Assembly (NCBI GenBank): GCA_029003555.1
Contig: JAQYCE010000059.1
Span: 1-37,136 of the forward strand
DNA: 37,136 bases
Origin: Bacillota bacterium
GTDB taxonomy: Bacteria; Bacillota; Clostridia; Tissierellales; Peptoniphilaceae
Reading direction: 5' to 3'
Shown: piece by piece, positions 1 through 8,170 of the stretch
Numbering within the stretch: position 1 is the stretch's first letter
Layout of the letters: each line of letters opens with the position of its first letter
The notes under the pieces: generated by a model
What the model was told of the DNA's origin: nothing
Seen by the model: the letters and a program-made list of their open reading frames with translations, nothing else
The model's database searches: none
Position numbers and translations under genes: made by a program

Positions 1-1112
1 CAGACTTTTTCTTTGATGGCCAGGCCTCCGGTTGCCTTGAGAACCACATTCTTGCCGGAAAGAGGGAGGCCCGCCTTCTGTTCCAGTATGGCAACCAGGG
101 TGTTGAGCTGGTCTCGCTTAATCGTATCCCCGATCCGGGAGGGATAGGCCTCATAGGCCGTGGAAACCAGGGCCTCAATCTCGATGGGAATCATCCGGGA
201 GCCCTCCCTTTGGAGGGAAATAGCCGCACCGGCCACCGGTTCCTCCCTCTTGGTCAAGAAGAGGGCATAGGGGTCCATGACCTCCTCCATCCCCTTTTCT
301 CCCATTTGAAAGAGGCCCACCTCCCCGGTGTAGCCGAAGCGGTTTTTGGAGGCCCGAAGCATGCGGAGGCGGTCATCGTAACCATCCTCCAGAAAGAGGA
401 CGGTGTCGACCAGGTGCTCCAGGGTCCGGAGGCCGGCCATCTCCCCCGACTTGGTCATATGGCCCACAATGAATGAGGCCATAGGCTGGGGGGAAGATTT
501 GGATAGGCTGACCACCGCATCGGCAACAGCCAGGGTCTGGGTGGGCGTTCCCGGCCGCTGGGGAAACTCCCTCTTCTCAAAGGTCTGGACGGAGTCCAGG
601 ACCAGGAGCTGGGGCTTGATCCTCCGGACCTCCTCTTCCACCCGGTCCATGGAGTTCGTGGCTAAGAGATAGACCTTATCCGGGAGCCGGTCAAAGATAC
701 GGTCGGCCCGACCCTTAATCTGGGAAGGAGATTCCTCCCCTGAAACGTAGAGGGTGGTCAACCCCCGCCTGGCCAACTTTTCCGATAGTTGGAGAAGGAG
801 GGTGGACTTTCCGGCCCCCGGGCGGGCCGTCACCATGGTTACTGAATCCTTAACGAGGCCACCGCCCAGGACCCGGTCGACTTCCTGAAAGCCGGTATCT
901 AAGCGGGCGGATGTAGCGGAGGGGACCTGGGATAGGGCCAGGGCCGGCATAGCCCTCCCTACCCTGTCCGACTTGGTCCCCTTAGGACCGGAGGTCGTGT
1001 CAACCACCTGCTCTTCCATAGTCCCCCATTCCCCGCAGGCAGGGCAGCGACCGGTCCAGCCGGTCTCCACCCGGCCACAGGAGGAGCAGACAAACCTCTT
1101 CCGCTTAGCCAC
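1..1112 (-). CDS. radA: DNA repair protein RadA, 3' end cut by window edge
   Basis: RadA/Sms is a RecA-like ATPase that acts on branched DNA during recombination. About 370 residues are visible and the usual length is about 450, so the C-terminal Lon-protease-like part continues beyond position 1. The N-terminus has a four-cysteine zinc finger (CSSC near residue 9, CPAC near residue 24). A Walker A loop reads ARPGAGKS, where most RadA proteins have GEPGIGKS, so the first glycine is alanine. The RadA signature KNRFG is encoded near 335-349. I chose a GTG start at 1112 because it has a good Shine-Dalgarno (GGAGG, 6-nt spacing), begins MAKRKRFVC as the family does, and overlaps the end of clpC by 8 nt. 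It is the last visible gene of the ctsR operon, so it is probably co-transcribed with clpC, as in many Bacillota. Confidence 0.95.
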   Translation of the reverse strand, partial: MAKRKRFVCSSCGRVETGWTGRCPACGEWGTMEEQVVDTTSGPKGTKSDRVGRAMPALALSQVPSATSARLDTGFQEVDRVLGGGLVKDSVTMVTARPGAGKSTLLLQLSEKLARRGLTTLYVSGEESPSQIKGRADRIFDRLPDKVYLLATNSMDRVEEEVRRIKPQLLVLDSVQTFEKREFPQRPGTPTQTLAVADAVVSLSKSSPQPMASFIVGHMTKSGEMAGLRTLEHLVDTVLFLEDGYDDRLRMLRASKNRFGYTGEVGLFQMGEKGMEEVMDPYALFLTKREEPVAGAAISLQREGSRMIPIEIEALVSTAYEAYPSRIGDTIKRDQLNTLVAILEQKAGLPLSGKNVVLKATGGLAIKEKV

Positions 1113-3564
1113 GGCTTTCCTCCAGGGCCAATGGGCGGGCAGGATCCTCCTTGCCCTTCTTCCGACCGGCCTTCTTCCTTCCGGGAATAATCTCAATCTT
1201 TCCTTGGCGGATGCAAAGCTCATAGCTCTCCCCCTCCTCCATTTCCTGGGCCAGGATCTTCTCCGCCAGGAGGTCTTCCACCTGGGTCCGGATATGGCGT
1301 TCCAGGGGACGGGCGCCGAATTCAACCTGGTAGGATTCTTTGACCAGCTTTTGAGCGATGGCCTCGGTAAAGGTCATGGAATAACCCAGGTCGGCCACCC
1401 GGTCCATGAGGTCCTCCAGGAGGAGGCGGGCAATCTGAAGGACGGAATTTTCGCTCAGGCGGTGGAAAACCACGATGTCGTCCAGGCGGTTGAGGAATTC
1501 CAGGCGGAAGTTCTGTTTGAGCTCGTCATGGACGATGGTCTTCATCCGGTCATAGTCATTTTCAGCCACCTCCTCCTCGGGGACAAAACCCAGGGTATTG
1601 GTCTTGGCCAGGCGGTCAGCCCCGATATTGGAGGTCAGGATGATGACGGTATTGCGGAAGTCCACGGTCCGTCCCTGAGAATCCGTCACCCGGCCGTCAT
1701 CCAGGATCTGAAGCATGACATTGAAGACATCGGGGTGGGCTTTTTCAATCTCGTCAAAAAGAACCACCGAATAAGGCCGGGTCCTGACTGCTTCAGTCAG
1801 CTGTCCCCCTTCCTCATAGCCCACATAGCCCGGGGCGGACCCCAGGAGGCGGGAAACGGAGTATTTTTCCATGTATTCCGACATATCGAAGCGGATCATG
1901 GACTCTTCCGTTCCAAAGAGGGATTGGGCAATTTGCTTGGCCAGGTAGGTCTTGCCCACGCCCGTAGGCCCAACAAAGATAAAGGAACCGATGGGCCGGT
2001 CCGAAGCCTTAAGGCCTACCCGGGCCCGCTTGAGGGCTGAGGTGACCGTGTCCACAGCATAGTCCTGGCCGATGACCTTAGCTTTGAGTTTATCCGCCAG
2101 GCTCAGGTAGCGGTCGGACTCGGACTCGGTCAGCTTGGTGACCGGAACCTTGGCCCACTGAGAAACAATGGAGGCAATCTGGTTAGCCTCAATTACGGGC
2201 CAGTCGGACCGGTCCTGGTGGCCCTCCTCCTGGTCCCTTACCGCCTCTTCTTCCAGCTGGGCGATTTGGTCTCGGAGGGCCGCCGCCCGCTCAAAATCCT
2301 GGGTCAGGGCCGCCTTGGTTTTTTCCTCCTCCAGCCGGGCCCTCTTCTCCTCCCTTTCCAAGACTTCCTCAGGGAGGACATAGGAGTCCACATGGACCCG
2401 GGCCATAGCCTCATCCATCACGTCGATGGCCTTGTCGGGGAGGAAGCGGTCACTCAGATAACGGTCAGTCAGGTCGACGGCCGCTTCAATGGCCTCATCC
2501 GACATCCGGACCTGGTGGAAGGTCTCATACTTGTCCCGGATCCCGCGAAGGATGTCCTTGGCCTGGCTCTTGGAGGGCTCCTCCACCGTGACCGGCTGGA
2601 AGCGGCGTTCCAGGGCCGAATCCTTCTCAATCCGCTTCCGGTATTCGTCAATCGTTGTTGCCCCGATCATCCGGAGCTTCCCCTTCTGGAGGGCCGGCTT
2701 GAGGATGTTGGAGGCGTCCAGGGATCCTTCCGAGGATCCTGCCCCGATGATGGTGTGGAGCTCATCAATAAAGAGGATGACCTCCTCCCGGTCCATGACC
2801 TCATCAATCGTGTCGGAGAGACGCTGTTCAAAATCTCCCCGGTACTTGGTTCCGGCCACCATGGAGGCCATGTCAATGGAATAGATGACCTTATCGGCCA
2901 TGACGTCCGGGACCTCCCCGTGAACAATCCGCTGGGCAAGGCCCTCGGCGATGGCCGTTTTCCCCACGCCGGGTTCCCCGATCAGGACGGGGTTGTTTTT
3001 GGTCCGTCGGGAGAGGATCTGGACCACCCGGTTAATCTCTCTTTCCCTGCCTACGACGGGGTCGATTCCCTCTTCCTCAGCCTGGGCATTGAGGTTCTTC
3101 CCGTACTTGGCCAGGTTGGACTCCTCCCCCTCCTCTTCCTTCTGGCGGAGAGCCTCCATCAGATATTGGTAAACCGCCCGCTTGTCCACATCCGCAATGG
3201 TCATCATGACGGAGGCCATGGAGGAGCGGTCGTTTAGAATGGCAAAAAGGACATAGTCGGCAAAGACCTCGCTGTCTCCGTTCTGTCGGGCGATGGCCGA
3301 TGCCTGGGCCAAAAGCTGGCGGGAGGCGGTGGTCGCATTGGTCGCCGGCCGACCGGAAGTCCCGGCCTCCGTGTTGGAGGCGACAATCTTCCGGAGGGTG
3401 TTGTAGTTGGCCCCCGCCCGGGTCAGGGCCTCGGTCTCCGGCCCCCCCGTCTTCATCATGGCCAAAAGAATGTGTTCGGTGTCAATGGCCACCTTGCGGA
3501 AAGAGGTGGACTCCGCCGCCGCGTATTGCATGAGCCGTTGAACCGGGGTTCGATTAAGCGCCAT
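1105..3564 (-). CDS. clpC: ATP-dependent Clp protease ATP-binding subunit ClpC
   Basis: ClpC is a Hsp100 unfoldase that, with McsA-type adaptors, feeds misfolded proteins to ClpP. The 819-residue product has a double Clp N repeat (about 1-140), AAA+ module 1 with Walker A GEPGVGKT (196-203) and Walker B VILFIDE (262-268), a UVR-type coiled linker (about 418-443), AAA+ module 2 with Walker A GPTGVGKT (532-539), and a C-terminal D2-small domain. The UVR linker instead of the long ClpB middle domain identifies ClpC. An upstream in-frame ATG at 3585 is less likely: the ATG at 3564 follows AAGGAAGGA and gives the family start MALNRTP. The start overlaps mcsA by 11 nt, suggesting translational coupling. 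Expression should be repressed by CtsR through the box at 4574-4590. The C-terminus ends in a basic then acidic tail. Confidence 0.97.
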   Translation of the reverse strand: MALNRTPVQRLMQYAAAESTSFRKVAIDTEHILLAMMKTGGPETEALTRAGANYNTLRKIVASNTEAGTSGRPATNATTASRQLLAQASAIARQNGDSEVFADYVLFAILNDRSSMASVMMTIADVDKRAVYQYLMEALRQKEEEGEESNLAKYGKNLNAQAEEEGIDPVVGREREINRVVQILSRRTKNNPVLIGEPGVGKTAIAEGLAQRIVHGEVPDVMADKVIYSIDMASMVAGTKYRGDFEQRLSDTIDEVMDREEVILFIDELHTIIGAGSSEGSLDASNILKPALQKGKLRMIGATTIDEYRKRIEKDSALERRFQPVTVEEPSKSQAKDILRGIRDKYETFHQVRMSDEAIEAAVDLTDRYLSDRFLPDKAIDVMDEAMARVHVDSYVLPEEVLEREEKRARLEEEKTKAALTQDFERAAALRDQIAQLEEEAVRDQEEGHQDRSDWPVIEANQIASIVSQWAKVPVTKLTESESDRYLSLADKLKAKVIGQDYAVDTVTSALKRARVGLKASDRPIGSFIFVGPTGVGKTYLAKQIAQSLFGTEESMIRFDMSEYMEKYSVSRLLGSAPGYVGYEEGGQLTEAVRTRPYSVVLFDEIEKAHPDVFNVMLQILDDGRVTDSQGRTVDFRNTVIILTSNIGADRLAKTNTLGFVPEEEVAENDYDRMKTIVHDELKQNFRLEFLNRLDDIVVFHRLSENSVLQIARLLLEDLMDRVADLGYSMTFTEAIAQKLVKESYQVEFGARPLERHIRTQVEDLLAEKILAQEMEEGESYELCIRQGKIEIIPGRKKAGRKKGKEDPARPLALEESRG

Positions 3565-3970
3565 GGAAATCCTTCCTTTCCTCATTTAACTGGACGATGG
3601 CATCCCCTATCCGGTTGATTTCATCCCGGTAGAGGGCACAGTCCTCATAATTCTCATCAGCCAGAGCCGCCTCCAACTTCCGCATATAATCCTTCCTCTG
3701 GCGGTGGAGGGCCTTTCTCTGCATATCATAAGCTTTATCTCGAGGAGAGGGATCCTCCCTCTTCTTGTCCTCCTTCACCGGTTCCTGGCGGAGTAGGGAG
3801 CGGAGTTGTTGAACCATCTCCTGGTTTCCCCATTCCACGGGCATCTGCTGGAGGAAGTCCTCAATCTTCTCCTCATAGCAGGATGCACAAAGGTGGAGGG
3901 TTTTCATTTCTCCGTTCATATTGACGGCAATTTCAATGGTGGCCTCGTTGGGGCAAAAATCGCACTGCAT
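3554..3970 (-). CDS. mcsA: McsA-like zinc-binding UvrB/UvrC-motif protein
   Basis: This 138-residue protein has the McsA layout: an N-terminal CxxC pair (C3, C6), a second CxxC (C28, C31), a charged middle, and a C-terminal UVR motif (about 100-135, with KLEAALADENYEDCALYRDEI). McsA normally activates the protein-arginine kinase McsB and modulates ClpC and CtsR. The gene lies between ctsR (13-nt gap) and clpC (11-nt overlap). In Bacillus the kinase gene mcsB sits between mcsA and clpC; here nothing separates them. McsA may therefore act directly on ClpC or CtsR, or mcsB may be elsewhere. The start is set by GAAAGGAGG just upstream. The usual McsA is somewhat longer (about 150-185 residues) with more cysteine pairs, so this is a short version. 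Confidence 0.88.
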   Translation of the reverse strand: MQCDFCPNEATIEIAVNMNGEMKTLHLCASCYEEKIEDFLQQMPVEWGNQEMVQQLRSLLRQEPVKEDKKREDPSPRDKAYDMQRKALHRQRKDYMRKLEAALADENYEDCALYRDEINRIGDAIVQLNEERKDFHGA

Positions 3971-3983
3971 GGAGAGCCTCCTT

Positions 3984-4445
3984 TCATTTCACATAGGCCA
4001 GGAGCATGTTCTTTAGGATCCTGGCCCGGGTCGTCTTTCGTTCATCGTTCTCCAGACCTCTAAGGGCCCGATCATCGGTGGCAAGCCGCATAATCCACAT
4101 GGCTTCCCGGCTGATAATGCCCTGGTCCTCCAGGGCGGTTAAAATGTGCTTGCACTTGTCTGTGGTCAATTGGTCCAAACCGGGATCCTCCAGGATCCGC
4201 TGAACCAGGCTGTGGGGCTCCCGGCTCAAACGGACAATCCGGATATAGCCGGCCCCACCCCGCCGGGACTCAATATAATACCCATTATAGGGGGTAAATC
4301 TTGTCATTAATACGTAGTTGATCTGGGATGGAGCACAATCGAACTTCTGAGCCAGCTCATTGCGCCCGATCTCCAAGGAACCGTCGCTGCAATCCTCTAA
4401 TAAGGAAAGGAGGAACTGTTCAATATCGTTGGTCAGTCCAGCCAT
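3984..4445 (-). CDS. ctsR: Transcriptional repressor CtsR
   Basis: CtsR is the dimeric repressor of clp genes in Gram-positive bacteria. At 153 residues it is full length. The N-terminal helix-turn-helix (about 28-46, IGRNELAQKFDCAPSQINYVL) is followed by the conserved TRFTPYNGYYIES strand and the winged arginine/glycine loop RRGGAGYIRI (61-70). That loop usually reads RGGGGYIRI; here the third glycine is alanine. I recall that this loop has been proposed as the heat sensor, so the change could matter. The C-terminal domain, which binds McsB in Bacillus, is present. It is the first gene of the operon, with GGAGG 9 nt before the ATG. A perfect CtsR operator lies 129 bp upstream, so autoregulation is expected. 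Confidence 0.96.
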   Translation of the reverse strand: MAGLTNDIEQFLLSLLEDCSDGSLEIGRNELAQKFDCAPSQINYVLMTRFTPYNGYYIESRRGGAGYIRIVRLSREPHSLVQRILEDPGLDQLTTDKCKHILTALEDQGIISREAMWIMRLATDDRALRGLENDERKTTRARILKNMLLAYVK

Positions 4446-4573
4446 TCGTTTTATCCTCCTCCATCAATGTACACGAAATCGTCCGAACCATCATCCCTCT
4501 CCTTCAGAAAGGAATTCCAAAGGATCCCATTTGATCAAAGAGACTCATGGTCCAAAACAGGGCCGGCGAGTTC

Positions 4574-4590
4574 TTTGACCAACTTTGACC
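4574..4590 (-). promoter_or_regulatory. CtsR operator (heptad direct repeat)
   Basis: On the minus strand this reads GGTCAAAGTTGGTCAAA, two perfect GGTCAAA heptads separated by 3 nt. It matches the known CtsR consensus, sits upstream of ctsR-mcsA-clpC-radA, and predicts autoregulated heat-shock control. Confidence 0.93.
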
Positions 4591-4631
4591 TTTGAGAGGG
4601 AAGAAAAAGTTCCACTTCCGGAACCACTTCT

Positions 4632-4637
4632 ATTATA
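4632..4637 (-). promoter_or_regulatory. Candidate -10 box for the ctsR operon
   Basis: A perfect TATAAT on the minus strand lies 42 bp upstream of the CtsR box. No good -35 is seen at 16-18 bp. Transcription from here would place the operator at about +35 to +50, further downstream than usual, so another promoter cannot be excluded. Confidence 0.4.
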
Positions 4638-4739
4638 CCCTAAAAGAAGGGAAGGAGGAAACCGCCTAATTTTTATGATTTTTTCCTTCTTTTTTACAAA
4701 AAAGTGCCCTTCTCCCCTTTAATTAAAGGTTTTCTGTTG

Positions 4740-4773
4740 TATAATAACTCTGAAAGCATAGTGTTTTACTATG
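4740..4773 (+). promoter_or_regulatory. Candidate -10 box and inverted repeat for the acyl-CoA dehydrogenase fusion operon
   Basis: TATAAT at 4740-4745 (weak -35) would start transcription near 4752. A perfect inverted repeat CATAGT-GTTTT-ACTATG follows at 4757-4773, overlapping the first transcribed bases. It could be an operator for a dimeric repressor or a 5' mRNA hairpin. It does not match a Rex, PerR or Fur box that I know. Confidence 0.45.
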
Positions 4774-4928
4774 AATTGTCTCTAACCCAAGAAGAATAAT
4801 GGGTAGGGTCGGTATTCCGGGGGTCGTCATGGCCCTGGGGATCTTTGGAAAACGTTATGTTAAAGGGTAGGCTGTAACTCGCACATCGCCTGTCTGTGGG
4901 CGACGCTAGCGAACAAAAGGAGGAATTT

Positions 4929-6842
4929 ATGGCTTTAACCACAAGGGAACATGAAGCGCTGCGGAAAGTTGTCCGCGACTTCGCTGAGAAAGAACTCAAA
5001 CCGAATGCCTTTGCTTGGGACCAGGACGATATCTTCCCCGAAGACGTCGTAAAAAAGATGGGTGAAATGGGCCTCCTGGGCATCCCCTATGAGAAGGAAT
5101 ACGGTGGCCAGGGCTTGGATACCACTTCCTATGCCATCACCGTTGAGGAGCTCTCCCGTGTTGACGCCGGCGTAGGTGTTATCTGCTCGGCACACACTTC
5201 TTTAGGTTCCTGGCCAATTTGGGCCTTCGGTACCGAAGAACAGAAGAAAAAATATTTGGTCCCCCTGGCCAAGGGTGAACACATCGGCGCTTTCGGTCTG
5301 ACCGAAGAGCATGCCGGATCGGACGCTTCCGGAACCGAAACCACCGCTGTTCTTGAAGGCGACCATTACATCTTGAATGGACATAAGATCTTCATTACCA
5401 ACGGCCACCGGGCAGATACTTATGTCATCTTTGCTGTTACCTCCCCTGAAAAGGGCAACCACGGCATTTCCGCCTTTATCGTTGAAAAAGGCTGGGAGGG
5501 TTTCGAATTCCCCAACGATTACAACAAGCTGGGCATCCGGTCCTCCATCACTGCTGAACTTTCCTTTACCAACGTCAAAGTCCCCAAGGAAAACCTCCTG
5601 GGTAAAGAAGGCGAAGGCTTCAAGATCGCCATGGCTACCCTGGATGGTGGCCGGATCGGGATCGCCTCCCAGGCTTTGGGAATTGCCCAGGGTGCTTTTG
5701 AAGAAGCCCTGAACTACTCTCGTGAGCGTAAGCAGTTTGGCGCCCCCATCGCAGCCAACCAAGGTATCTCCTTCAAACTGGCCGATATGGAAACTGCCAT
5801 CCATGCTTCCCGCGCCCTGATTTATGAGGCGGCCGAGCTCAAGACCAACCACGGCAAGTATACCAAGGAAGCCGCTATGGCCAAGCTCTTTGCCTCCGAT
5901 ACGGCTGAATGGGTCACCTCCGAAGCCCTCCAGATCCACGGCGGCAACGGCTTCATCAAAGGCCTGCCTGTTGAGCGGATGTACCGCGATGCCAAGATCA
6001 CCCAGATCTATGAAGGAACCAACGAAGTCATGCGGATTGTTATCGCCAACCAGACGGTCGGCAGACTGGGCCGCAAGACCAAGAAGGTGGAAGCGGAAGA
6101 AGAACACCAGGGCGGAGCAACCGGCCCCCGGAAGAATATCATGATTGAAGGCAGCCCTGAGGACCAGGTCAATGAGCTGGTGAAACACCTCAAGGAAGAC
6201 GGCTACGCCTTCGATACGACGGTTGACCCCATGTCCGATGTCGGCGAAGTTGAGCGTTTGGTCTCTGTTGGTCAAGGGATTGGAGAAGAAGCCAATGTTG
6301 ACCAGGCCATCTCCCTGGCGGAAGCCATGGGCGCTGCAGTTTCCTGCTCACGTCCTGTCGCTGAAAACCTTAAGTATATGCCCATCGACCGCTACATCGG
6401 GATGTCCGGACAGAAGTTCCAGGGCAACCTCTACCTGGCCATGGGTATCTCCGGTGCCGGCCAGCATTTAAAGGGCATCAAGGATGCCGCCACCATTGTT
6501 GCCGTCAACAAGGATCCCAAGGCACCCATCTTCGCCAATGCGGACTACGGCATTGTCGGTGACGTCATGGAAATCATGCCCCTCCTGGCTAAGGCTGTTG
6601 ATGAGGGTCAGAAGCGCCATGAGGCCAAAGGCTTTGAAAAGAAGAAGAGAAATGTTCCCCAGGATCCCAAGACAGCAACCGGCGTCTATGTCTGCAACGG
6701 CTGCGGCCACAGATATGATCCGGCCAAGGGCGATCCGGAAGCGGACGTCGCTAAGGGTACCCCCTTCGACCAGGTTCCTGACACCTACCTCTGCCCCAAG
6801 TGCGGCGACGGTAAAGAGGGTTTCATCCCTGCTGAAGTGTAA
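4929..6842 (+). CDS. Fusion: short-chain acyl-CoA dehydrogenase + ETF-alpha FAD domain + rubredoxin
   Basis: The 637-residue product joins three redox modules. Residues 1-380 are a complete acyl-CoA dehydrogenase of the butyryl-CoA type, with FAD/substrate signatures (GAFGLTEEHAGSDAS near 120-134, LQIHGGNGF near 334-342) and a catalytic glutamate E362 in QIYEGTNEVMR. Residues about 440-560 match only the C-terminal FAD-binding domain of ETF alpha (SRPVAE, GMSGQ, GISGAGQHL, NKDPKAPIFANADYGIVGD); ETF alpha domain I and ETF beta are absent. Residues 585-637 are a rubredoxin with C589xxC592 and C622xxC625. A charged linker (382-437) joins the first two. The start follows AAAGGAGGAA; an upstream in-frame GTG at 4896 has no ribosome site. 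It probably interconverts butyryl-CoA and crotonyl-CoA and passes electrons through both FADs to rubredoxin iron. The downstream flavodiiron gene encodes a likely acceptor. Confidence 0.95.
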   Translation: MALTTREHEALRKVVRDFAEKELKPNAFAWDQDDIFPEDVVKKMGEMGLLGIPYEKEYGGQGLDTTSYAITVEELSRVDAGVGVICSAHTSLGSWPIWAFGTEEQKKKYLVPLAKGEHIGAFGLTEEHAGSDASGTETTAVLEGDHYILNGHKIFITNGHRADTYVIFAVTSPEKGNHGISAFIVEKGWEGFEFPNDYNKLGIRSSITAELSFTNVKVPKENLLGKEGEGFKIAMATLDGGRIGIASQALGIAQGAFEEALNYSRERKQFGAPIAANQGISFKLADMETAIHASRALIYEAAELKTNHGKYTKEAAMAKLFASDTAEWVTSEALQIHGGNGFIKGLPVERMYRDAKITQIYEGTNEVMRIVIANQTVGRLGRKTKKVEAEEEHQGGATGPRKNIMIEGSPEDQVNELVKHLKEDGYAFDTTVDPMSDVGEVERLVSVGQGIGEEANVDQAISLAEAMGAAVSCSRPVAENLKYMPIDRYIGMSGQKFQGNLYLAMGISGAGQHLKGIKDAATIVAVNKDPKAPIFANADYGIVGDVMEIMPLLAKAVDEGQKRHEAKGFEKKKRNVPQDPKTATGVYVCNGCGHRYDPAKGDPEADVAKGTPFDQVPDTYLCPKCGDGKEGFIPAEV

Positions 6843-6862
6843 TCAATCATCGGAGATGAGGA

Positions 6863-6897
6863 AAGGGCCCGGCCGGGTCTCCCGAAATCCGGCCCTT
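6863..6897 (+). terminator. GC-rich intercistronic hairpin, possibly partial terminator
   Basis: AAGGGCC (6863-6869) pairs with GGCCCTT (6891-6897), with further GC pairing inside. It is followed by a pyrimidine stretch with few consecutive T, so it may attenuate transcription or protect mRNA between the fusion gene and the flavodiiron gene rather than terminate fully. Confidence 0.5.
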
Positions 6898-6950
6898 CTT
6901 CCCACTCCTTCCTTGTTCAGTAACCAAGAAAAGATATACAGGAGGAAATT

Positions 6951-8156
6951 ATGCATAATGTCCGTCAAGTTGTAGATGATCTCTATTGGATTGGCTACAA
7001 TGACCATAGAACCCATCTCTTTGAATCCATCCATCCCATTCCCGAAGGCGTCTCCTACAACTCTTATGTTCTTTTGGATGAAAAGACCGTCCTCTTCGAC
7101 ACCGTTGAGTGGGATTTCTGCCGTGAATTCCTGGAAAACCTGGAATACGTCCTGGATGGCCGGCCCCTGGACTATATCGTCATCAACCACTGGGAGCCTG
7201 ACCATGCCGCTTCCCTCCAGGAAGTCCTCCTCCGCCACCCCGAATCGGAAGTCATTTCCACGGAAAAAGGCTTCTATTTCATGACCCAGTTCGGCTTCAA
7301 GGCGGACAAGAGAATCACTGTTGATTCCGGCGACACCCTGTCCACCGGCAAGCACGAGTTTGCCTTCGTCAAGATCCCCATGGTCCATTGGCCCGAACCC
7401 ATGGTCACCCTGGATACCACCAACGGCGTCCTCTTCTCCGCCGATGCCTTCGGCTCCTTCAAGGCCCTCGATGGCAAACTCTTCGCCGATGAAGTTGACT
7501 TTGACAAGGACTGGCTGTCGGAAGCCCGTCGCTACTACACCAACATCGTCGGGAAGTATGGCCCCCACGTCCAGCAGGTTCTGGCCGCTGCCGCCAAGCT
7601 CCCCATCAAGATCCTCTGCCCCCTCCATGGTCCCATCTGGAGAGAAAACCTGGGCTACATCCTGGACAAGTATGACAAGTGGTCCTCCTACACCCCTGAA
7701 GACAACGGCGTCATGATCGTCTACGGTTCCATGTACGGGAACACCGCCAATGCCGCCCAGCTCCTGGCCTCTGAAATCGTCAAGCGTGGTCACACCGATG
7801 TCACCGTTTGGGATGTCGCTGAAACCCACTGCTCCTACCTGATCTCCGAAGCTTTCCGTGTAGGTCACATCATCCTGGCCTCCCCGACCTATAACCTGGG
7901 CGTCTTCCCCCCAATGAAAGACTTCCTCAACGACATGGTCGCCCTCAATGTCCAACAGCGGACCGTCGGTATCGTCGAAAACGGTACCTGGGCCCCCAAC
8001 TCCGGCCTGGAGATGCGGAAGATCATCGACCAGATGTTCGAAATGTACTATCTCAATGCCGAAGTTTCCTTCATGTCCTCCGTGGACAAGAACGGCAAGA
8101 AGGCCATCGCAGACCTGGCCGACGCCGTCATCGAATCCGTAAAGAAACAAGCCTAG
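6951..8156 (+). CDS. Class A flavodiiron protein (rubredoxin:oxygen oxidoreductase type)
   Basis: Flavodiiron proteins reduce O2 to water (and/or NO to N2O) in the cytoplasm of anaerobes, normally taking electrons from rubredoxin. This 401-residue protein has the two core domains and no extra one. The metallo-beta-lactamase-like part carries all diiron ligands at the classic spacing: H80-x-E82-x-D84, H85, H146, D165, H226. The flavodoxin part (about 253-400) has the FMN phosphate loop YGSMYGNTANA. AGGAGG precedes the ATG. It lies 108 bp after the rubredoxin-containing fusion gene on the same strand and shares its terminator, so the two likely form one transcript. That neighbour is the obvious electron donor; a free rubredoxin elsewhere is the alternative. 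O2 versus NO preference cannot be told from sequence. Confidence 0.96.
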   Translation: MHNVRQVVDDLYWIGYNDHRTHLFESIHPIPEGVSYNSYVLLDEKTVLFDTVEWDFCREFLENLEYVLDGRPLDYIVINHWEPDHAASLQEVLLRHPESEVISTEKGFYFMTQFGFKADKRITVDSGDTLSTGKHEFAFVKIPMVHWPEPMVTLDTTNGVLFSADAFGSFKALDGKLFADEVDFDKDWLSEARRYYTNIVGKYGPHVQQVLAAAAKLPIKILCPLHGPIWRENLGYILDKYDKWSSYTPEDNGVMIVYGSMYGNTANAAQLLASEIVKRGHTDVTVWDVAETHCSYLISEAFRVGHIILASPTYNLGVFPPMKDFLNDMVALNVQQRTVGIVENGTWAPNSGLEMRKIIDQMFEMYYLNAEVSFMSSVDKNGKKAIADLADAVIESVKKQA

Positions 8157-8170
8157 TTCCTTTTTAGTCA

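Larger units (their letters stand above)
4446..4928. other. Divergent regulatory region between ctsR and the acyl-CoA dehydrogenase fusion gene
   Basis: This 483-bp stretch has no gene I can support. Reading left, it holds the CtsR operator and a TATAAT box for the heat-shock operon. Reading right, it holds a TATAAT box, a 6-bp inverted repeat near the likely transcript start, and a leader of about 175 nt with several short stems, ending in a strong Shine-Dalgarno AAAGGAGGAA before 4929. The middle (about 4660-4720) is rich in A/T homopolymers. I do not recognise the leader as any riboswitch class I know. Confidence 0.7.

Noticed and set aside
973-2040. Long plus-strand open frame of about 355 codons
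   Set aside because: It is antisense to clpC and radA, which are clear full-family matches; its translation looks like a reverse-complement shadow with no family motif.
4530-4539. TTTGATCAAA as a second CtsR site
   Set aside because: It is a palindrome with one imperfect heptad and no partner at 3-nt spacing; the true site is at 4574-4590.
4896-4928. Upstream GTG extension of the dehydrogenase fusion
   Set aside because: No Shine-Dalgarno before the GTG, and the added 11 residues would be encoded across the strong ribosome site used by the ATG at 4929.
5202-6275. Minus-strand open frame of about 357 codons inside the dehydrogenase fusion
   Set aside because: Antisense shadow of a well-identified gene, with no ribosome site and no recognisable domain. 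The same holds for long frames opposite the flavodiiron, CoA-transferase and oppD genes (6843-8210, 25670-27265, 29829-30929).
6913-6940. Separate promoter for the flavodiiron gene (TTGTTC-N16-TATACA)
   Set aside because: It would start transcription within the ribosome binding site, leaving no usable leader; the hexamers are also weak.
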